Assembly (NCBI GenBank): GCA_964463485.1
Contig: CAYXDO010000265.1
Coordinates: forward strand, 1 to 8,411
Length of the DNA stretch: 8,411 nt
DNA from: CAYXDO01 sp964463485
GTDB taxonomy: Bacteria > Myxococcota > Kuafuiibacteriia > Kuafuiibacteriales > Kuafuiibacteriaceae
Reading direction: 5' to 3'
The notes under the pieces were generated by a model that was given only the letters and a program-made list of their open reading frames with translations, was not told the DNA's origin and did not search any database. Positions 4,949 through 8,411 of this stretch are shown here, piece by piece; within the stretch, counting starts at the first letter, position 1, and each line of letters begins with the position of its first letter. The position numbers and the translations under genes were made by a program.

Positions 4949-7294
4949 GCGCCCCGAAGGGTCACACGCGAACCACTCTACGGTATGCCACTCGCGATTG
5001 AGCGCGAGCTCGGACATGCTCGATTCGTCGACCCGACCCTCGCCCGCAGCGACGAGTGTGAGATTCACTCCTCGTCGCAAGAGCACGAAGACCTCGGCCC
5101 AGCCGCCGGGAACCTCGTCGATCGTCAGGCTTCGCGAGCTGGTATTCGCCAAGAGTCTCCAGCGCGGTTGACCACGCTTCCGCGGCGCGCTCCGTTCGTA
5201 CACACAAACGTGGACGTCATAATCCCAGGCTTCGGGCCGAAGCTCGACGACCCCTGTCGCCGACACCGACATGGCGAGCTGCGGAGCCCCAGGCACTGAG
5301 GGAAGCTCGAGCCGAAGGCGGCCCCGATGGACGGGCAGCTCGATGGGCAAGGAGAACGCATGGTCGGGGATGTCGATTTCGAAGCGATGGGTCTCCTCGG
5401 ACTCACCCAGGACCCCTCTCTTGCTTCTCCGCGTGCCGACCTCCACGACCGCCGGGCCCTGTACGGCGCTGGCCAGAAAGCGACCATTCGCGCTCGTCTC
5501 TGCCCGGTTGCCCGAAATCTTCACGTCACTCGCGATCGACAGTCCGCCGCGGGTGACCGTACCCTCTATGGCTACCCAGCGTGCGAGCTCGATATCTCGT
5601 TCGAGCTCGGCGACCGAGATCCTCCGAGGTGCGTAGCCCATGGCCAAGAGCTCCACGCTCCCTGAAACGAACCAAGGGTTGGGGATCTCAATCCGACCAT
5701 CCATCCCCGAGCGCCGCACGAAATCCAGATGCGATCCGTGCGGCGCGACGAGCCGAGCCTGTGGCTTCGGGATAGGAAACTTCGACGTCCTGTCGATGAC
5801 ACGCACTCGCGTCACTCCTGCTCCGACGAACGCGGGGCTCGGCGCGTCCATCTCCGGCACGGCAGAACCACGGCGGAGCGGCCTCTCCTCCGGCTCGGCG
5901 GCGATCACGAGGCTGACCTGATCGGGTGATTCGCCGCGCACCCAATTCACTGCCGCAAGCGCCCCTCCTCGCCAGACGGTCAGACGGGCATGGCTGTCCA
6001 TCTCTCCGCGGACGCGGAACTCACTTCGCCCTAACTCAGCAGCCTCCCAGTCTGCGCCGCCCGACCCATGCACCCTCAGCTCGATCGGAGAAGGCGCTCG
6101 ACCCTGCTCGTCCCTGATCGACACACTCAGCTCGACGTGGCCCGCCCGTTGCGCTGTGGTCGCGCGGCGTCCATGCCCGCGCCTTTCCTCTCGACCGTCG
6201 TCTACGACTCTCCAGCGTCTGGTGGTCCCGAGCACCGAAACGAAGGTCGTCGTCGTCGAAGTTTTGACCTCGTAGGTCGCTCCGTGCACGAGCCTTCGGA
6301 ACCTCGCGAGCCCAGCTGAGTCCGTGTGAGCACGCCGCTCCTGGTGGGTGATCTCGAATTGAGGACCGTCGTGGTACTCGAGCAAAACCTGCCGGCCTGC
6401 CGTGGGACGCCCCCGAGTATCCACGAGCTCGATCACTCCGTCCACGAGCCTCGTGTCGAGAATCACGAGGATTCTCCGGTCACCTTGATCAAGCGACGTG
6501 AAGTTGCTCGTGCCCGCCATGGATCGCGCTCCCGCCACTATCGACCCCCAGTCCGCCGTCGTTCGAATCGAAAACCGCCCCAGTCGATCTGTGAACCCTT
6601 GGCCTCTTGGAACGTTGCTCCGTTCTCTGATGCAAACCTCGACTCCCGGCGCGACCTCGTCCGCCAGCGTGCGGACGAAGCCTCGGACTTCGTAGACCTT
6701 CTTGAGTAGAGTGGGTCGTTGCGGTAGATAGTTGGGACGCCCCAGCCACGCCGTCTGAGTTGCAAACCCAGGAGCGGAGACGATGAGTTGGGCCCAATCG
6801 TCGTCGATGTGCACCTCGAAGGCCCCGGTCGACGCGGTCTTCGCGAACGACAACGCCCGGGAGGACCGGCCGATCGCCAGGACTTTGGCCCCTCCTAGCG
6901 GCCGCTGGTCGTTGTCGCGCACAACTCCAGATATCGTGCGCCTGGGGCGTCGCAGCGTCACTTCACGACTCCCTTTGTCCTGCAACACGCCGTATTGGTC
7001 ACCGCTTGCCCGAGCGACCAAACCGGCTCCGTCGGGGACCGACACGACGAGCTTGCCGGATCGATCAGCTCGCCTCACCTCGGCGGGAAACTCGAACGCG
7101 GCGACCACCTTCTCCAAGGTCACATCGTCCGAGGACTCGAGCGTTGGCACGAGCCAGTCTCTCGATCCGCTCGCGAGCGGGTAGGTTCCCAACTCGACGT
7201 CCGCCATTGGGACGGCATGCCCGCGGTCATCTTGCACGAACACGACTGTCTCTTCACCAAGGACCAGCCAAGCGACGAGGCCAAGCCCGATCAC
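4946..7294 (-). CDS. multi-domain extracytoplasmic protein with carboxypeptidase-regulatory-like repeats
   Basis: The protein has 782 residues from a GTG start. A short hydrophobic stretch (2-13, IGLGLVAWLVLG) serves as signal or anchor, though the usual leading Lys/Arg is missing. The rest is a chain of beta-sandwich modules of the CarboxypepD_reg type: about 118-180 (ISGVVRDNDQRPLGGAKVLA, then TGAFEVHI and VSAPGFATQ), 200-275 (VRGFVRT, then TDRLGRFSIRT), 283-355 (DGVIELVDTRGRPTAGRQV, then TDSAGLARFRRL), 385-460, 494-570 (MDGRIEIPNP, then MGYAPRRISV) and 574-620 (IEGTVTRGG, then SANGRFLASA). Such modules are structural or binding elements in secreted proteins and carry no catalytic residues. 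Three cysteines are visible (C221, C697, C777), and an Arg-rich, low-order stretch (359-385) splits the chain. The GTG overlaps the stop of the upstream gene by four bases (GTGA), with GAAGG eight bases before it, so the two proteins are made together. Function is unknown; a cell-surface adhesin-like or scaffold role is a guess. Confidence 0.85.
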   Translation of the reverse strand: MIGLGLVAWLVLGEETVVFVQDDRGHAVPMADVELGTYPLASGSRDWLVPTLESSDDVTLEKVVAAFEFPAEVRRADRSGKLVVSVPDGAGLVARASGDQYGVLQDKGSREVTLRRPRRTISGVVRDNDQRPLGGAKVLAIGRSSRALSFAKTASTGAFEVHIDDDWAQLIVSAPGFATQTAWLGRPNYLPQRPTLLKKVYEVRGFVRTLADEVAPGVEVCIRERSNVPRGQGFTDRLGRFSIRTTADWGSIVAGARSMAGTSNFTSLDQGDRRILVILDTRLVDGVIELVDTRGRPTAGRQVLLEYHDGPQFEITHQERRAHTDSAGLARFRRLVHGATYEVKTSTTTTFVSVLGTTRRWRVVDDGREERRGHGRRATTAQRAGHVELSVSIRDEQGRAPSPIELRVHGSGGADWEAAELGRSEFRVRGEMDSHARLTVWRGGALAAVNWVRGESPDQVSLVIAAEPEERPLRRGSAVPEMDAPSPAFVGAGVTRVRVIDRTSKFPIPKPQARLVAPHGSHLDFVRRSGMDGRIEIPNPWFVSGSVELLAMGYAPRRISVAELERDIELARWVAIEGTVTRGGLSIASDVKISGNRAETSANGRFLASAVQGPAVVEVGTRRSKRGVLGESEETHRFEIDIPDHAFSLPIELPVHRGRLRLELPSVPGAPQLAMSVSATGVVELRPEAWDYDVHVCVYERSAPRKRGQPRWRLLANTSSRSLTIDEVPGGWAEVFVLLRRGVNLTLVAAGEGRVDESSMSELALNREWHTVEWFACDPSGR

Positions 7295-8034
7295 TGATAC
7301 GCCCTTCGCCTCATCTGAAAGATCAAGTCGCCGCCCGGAGCCGGAGTCGAGTTGCCGTACCCATCGACCACGCTGAATCTCACCCGATACGTAGCGAGGG
7401 GGCGCAGGTCGAGGTCACCGGAGCAGCCATTGTTCCCGAACGAGACTCGTTCATCATACAGGGGCCGACGGTAGACGCCGAGGTCGACCGAGTTCCACCA
7501 CAGGTGCAGCTCCACGAGAATCCACGACGTGCTCTTCACCGGGAGCCTGAACCTGGCACCAAATCCAAAGAGCTCTTCGCTCCCGATGTACTCGGGCCGC
7601 CCCAGCCACTCGGTTCGGCTGATGCTCGACGTCTCGACTCCCCGAAACAGAATGACTTGGTGCTCGTCGATCGTACTCTCATCGACCCCGTCGATCATGA
7701 GGACGTAGAGCGCGTCGAGCGCCACCGGCTCGGAAGGCTCCAGCACGACGGTGACCTCGCGTTGTCCCACGTCGCGCCACTTCAGCTCGAGCGGAATGGT
7801 CGTCTGAAGGGACTCGAGGCGCGGGCGGCGTCGCTCGATATCGACCAGGCGAAAGGCGATTTCGCCGGATCCGAAGATCGTGATTTGAGCGCCCGTCGGA
7901 AGTTGGCCGTCTTCTGGGAAGACGTGTACGTTCGACTGCGGACATTTGAGCGCCAGCGCATCAGTCGGTTGGATCAGGGCGAGAGTTGCAAACATGAGCC
8001 AGGAGATCTGGCGGATAATTTCGGGGTCCGTCAC
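7291..8034 (-). CDS. exported beta-rich hypothetical protein, first gene of a two-gene operon
   Basis: The protein has 247 residues. I do not recognise a named family. An N-terminal signal (helix about 9-22, ISWLMFATLALIQP) ends at a likely ALA cleavage site (26-28), leaving a mature start LKCPQSNVHVFPEDG. C31 follows Lys rather than a lipobox, so it is probably not a lipoprotein; C31 and C204 are the only cysteines and could form a disulfide. The mature part reads as two beta domains, about 31-130 (PTGAQITIFGSG, VTVVLEPSEPVALDALYVLM) and 130-245 (WILVELHLWWNSVDL, YRVRFSVVDGYGNSTPAPGG), similar in style to Ig-like extracellular domains. The GTG at 8034 is preferred over the ATG at 7995 (residue 14) because GGAGG lies eight bases upstream of it and because the ATG would cut into the signal helix. 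Its stop overlaps the start of the 782-residue protein, and both contain a WLGRPxY heptapeptide (143-149 here). Probable partner of that protein outside the cytoplasm. Confidence 0.85.
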   Translation of the reverse strand: MTDPEIIRQISWLMFATLALIQPTDALALKCPQSNVHVFPEDGQLPTGAQITIFGSGEIAFRLVDIERRRPRLESLQTTIPLELKWRDVGQREVTVVLEPSEPVALDALYVLMIDGVDESTIDEHQVILFRGVETSSISRTEWLGRPEYIGSEELFGFGARFRLPVKSTSWILVELHLWWNSVDLGVYRRPLYDERVSFGNNGCSGDLDLRPLATYRVRFSVVDGYGNSTPAPGGDLIFQMRRRAYQ

Positions 8035-8042
8035 TTACCACG

Positions 8043-8047
8043 CCTCC
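8043..8047 (-). promoter_or_regulatory. strong Shine-Dalgarno site that fixes a GTG start
   Basis: CCTCC on the plus strand reads GGAGG on the minus strand, eight bases before the GTG at 8034. It is the best ribosome binding site in the window and decides the start of the exported 247-residue protein in favour of GTG over the internal ATG at 7995. Confidence 0.8.
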
Positions 8048-8097
8048 GCGATGCGCTCGAGCATGGCTCGACACGTCGCGGCGTGCAAGGTCTTCGG

Positions 8098-8133
8098 TGC
8101 GCTGCGTGCGCTGCGTGCGCTGCGTGCGCCGCG
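8098..8133. repeat. 9-bp tandem repeat, four units
   Basis: TGCGCTGCG occurs at 8098-8106, 8107-8115 and 8116-8124, and as TGCGCCGCG at 8125-8133. It lies 63-99 bases upstream of the GTG of the exported protein, so it is in the likely leader or promoter region of that operon. The 9-bp period makes every reading frame open, which explains the spurious open frames across it. Function is unknown; copy-number variation by slippage is likely. Confidence 0.93.
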
Positions 8134-8190
8134 GTCTCTGCGTGCTACGTGCGCTTCCTCGAAGCGGACGTCCACGCGTTCGAATCGAGG

Positions 8191-8289
8191 ATGAGCATGA
8201 GCATGAGCATGAGTATGGGCGAGAGTACGAGTATGGGCACCGCACGCCGATCACGAGCACGAGCACGAACGAGCACGAGCACGAACGAG
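8191..8289. repeat. degenerate hexamer array, ATGAGC/CACGAG type
   Basis: Three exact ATGAGC units (8191-8208) are followed by ATGAGT, ATGGGC, GAGAGT, ACGAGT and ATGGGC (8209-8238). After a 13-base break the same rhythm returns as CACGAG (8252-8257) and then a perfect 16-bp direct duplication, CACGAGCACGAACGAG, at 8258-8273 and 8274-8289. The whole reads as a decayed GAGCAY microsatellite. It lies 157-255 bases upstream of the minus-strand operon start. It opens all frames and creates Met-Ser and Leu-Met runs that are not real protein. Confidence 0.92.
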
Positions 8290-8411
8290 CACCGCGAGTA
8301 CGCATGGATGGCAACGCGGTCGTCCCGTTCGAATTTGGCTCGGCCAGAGAAATGATTTGGGCGCAGATCCGCCTGGCCATGAGTCTTGGAATGCTCACGA
8401 AGATGTGCCAC
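8290..8411. other. right-edge stretch with no gene that I can support
   Basis: Open frames run through this end on both strands, but each one continues into the hexamer array and has a composition set by the repeat. Outside the repeat the minus strand gives short stretches such as WHIFVSIPRLMARRI that I cannot assign, and no start with a ribosome site is visible. A gene fragment cut by the window edge remains possible. Confidence 0.4.

Noticed and set aside
7006..8355. 449-codon open frame on the plus strand
   Set aside because: It crosses two minus-strand genes and both repeat arrays; its end is repeat-encoded (CAACAACAA and MSMSMS runs) and no domain is visible.
8145..8411. Minus-strand membrane peptide with an ILVLSPILMLMLMLIL run
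   Set aside because: The hydrophobic run is the direct translation of the hexamer repeat, so it is not evidence for a membrane protein.

Overview
The window is GC-rich DNA from a bacterium with long secreted and envelope proteins, many GTG starts, tight gene packing and short GC-rich tandem repeats between genes. This style fits Myxococcota (Polyangia or Sandaracinus-like) best. That assignment is inference, because there is no rRNA, tRNA or taxonomic marker gene here.

Layout. Positions 1-104 hold a perfect-phase 13-bp tandem array of eight units that may continue off the left edge. A single plus-strand gene (155-814) follows, resembling the L-2-amino-thiazoline-4-carboxylic acid (ATC) hydrolase family. 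A convergent gap (815-1028) holds two inverted repeats, one of them a perfect 9-bp stem. A minus-strand gene (1029-1892) encodes a C39/papain-like cysteine-peptidase domain with no visible export signal. It diverges from a plus-strand pair across a 162-bp gap that carries two near-palindromes spaced 22 bp apart, which look like a twin operator.

The plus-strand pair (2055-3485 and 3487-4932, one base apart) is an MBOAT O-acyltransferase of the AlgI/PatA/DltB type followed by a membrane-anchored SGNH-fold protein of the DUF459 type. Such pairs move acetyl groups across the membrane and attach them to (or remove them from) an extracytoplasmic polymer; the polymer here is unknown. The SGNH protein carries an extra C-terminal segment that resembles a shortened alpha/beta-hydrolase without its nucleophile serine.

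The pair meets a minus-strand operon tail to tail. The 19-bp perfect hairpin 4930-4948 begins with the stop codon of one gene and ends with the stop codon of the other. The operon has two genes, translated from 8034 down to 4946: a 247-residue exported protein with a strong Shine-Dalgarno sequence, then a 782-residue protein built from several carboxypeptidase-regulatory-like beta-sandwich modules. They overlap by four bases (GTGA) and share a WLGRPxY heptapeptide. Upstream of this operon, 8098-8289 holds a 9-bp array and a degenerate hexamer array. Positions 8290-8411 contain no gene I can support.

The most distinctive items are the SGNH / dead-hydrolase fusion in an acyltransferase operon, the stop-to-stop hairpin, the twin palindromes, and the coupled pair of uncharacterised surface proteins.
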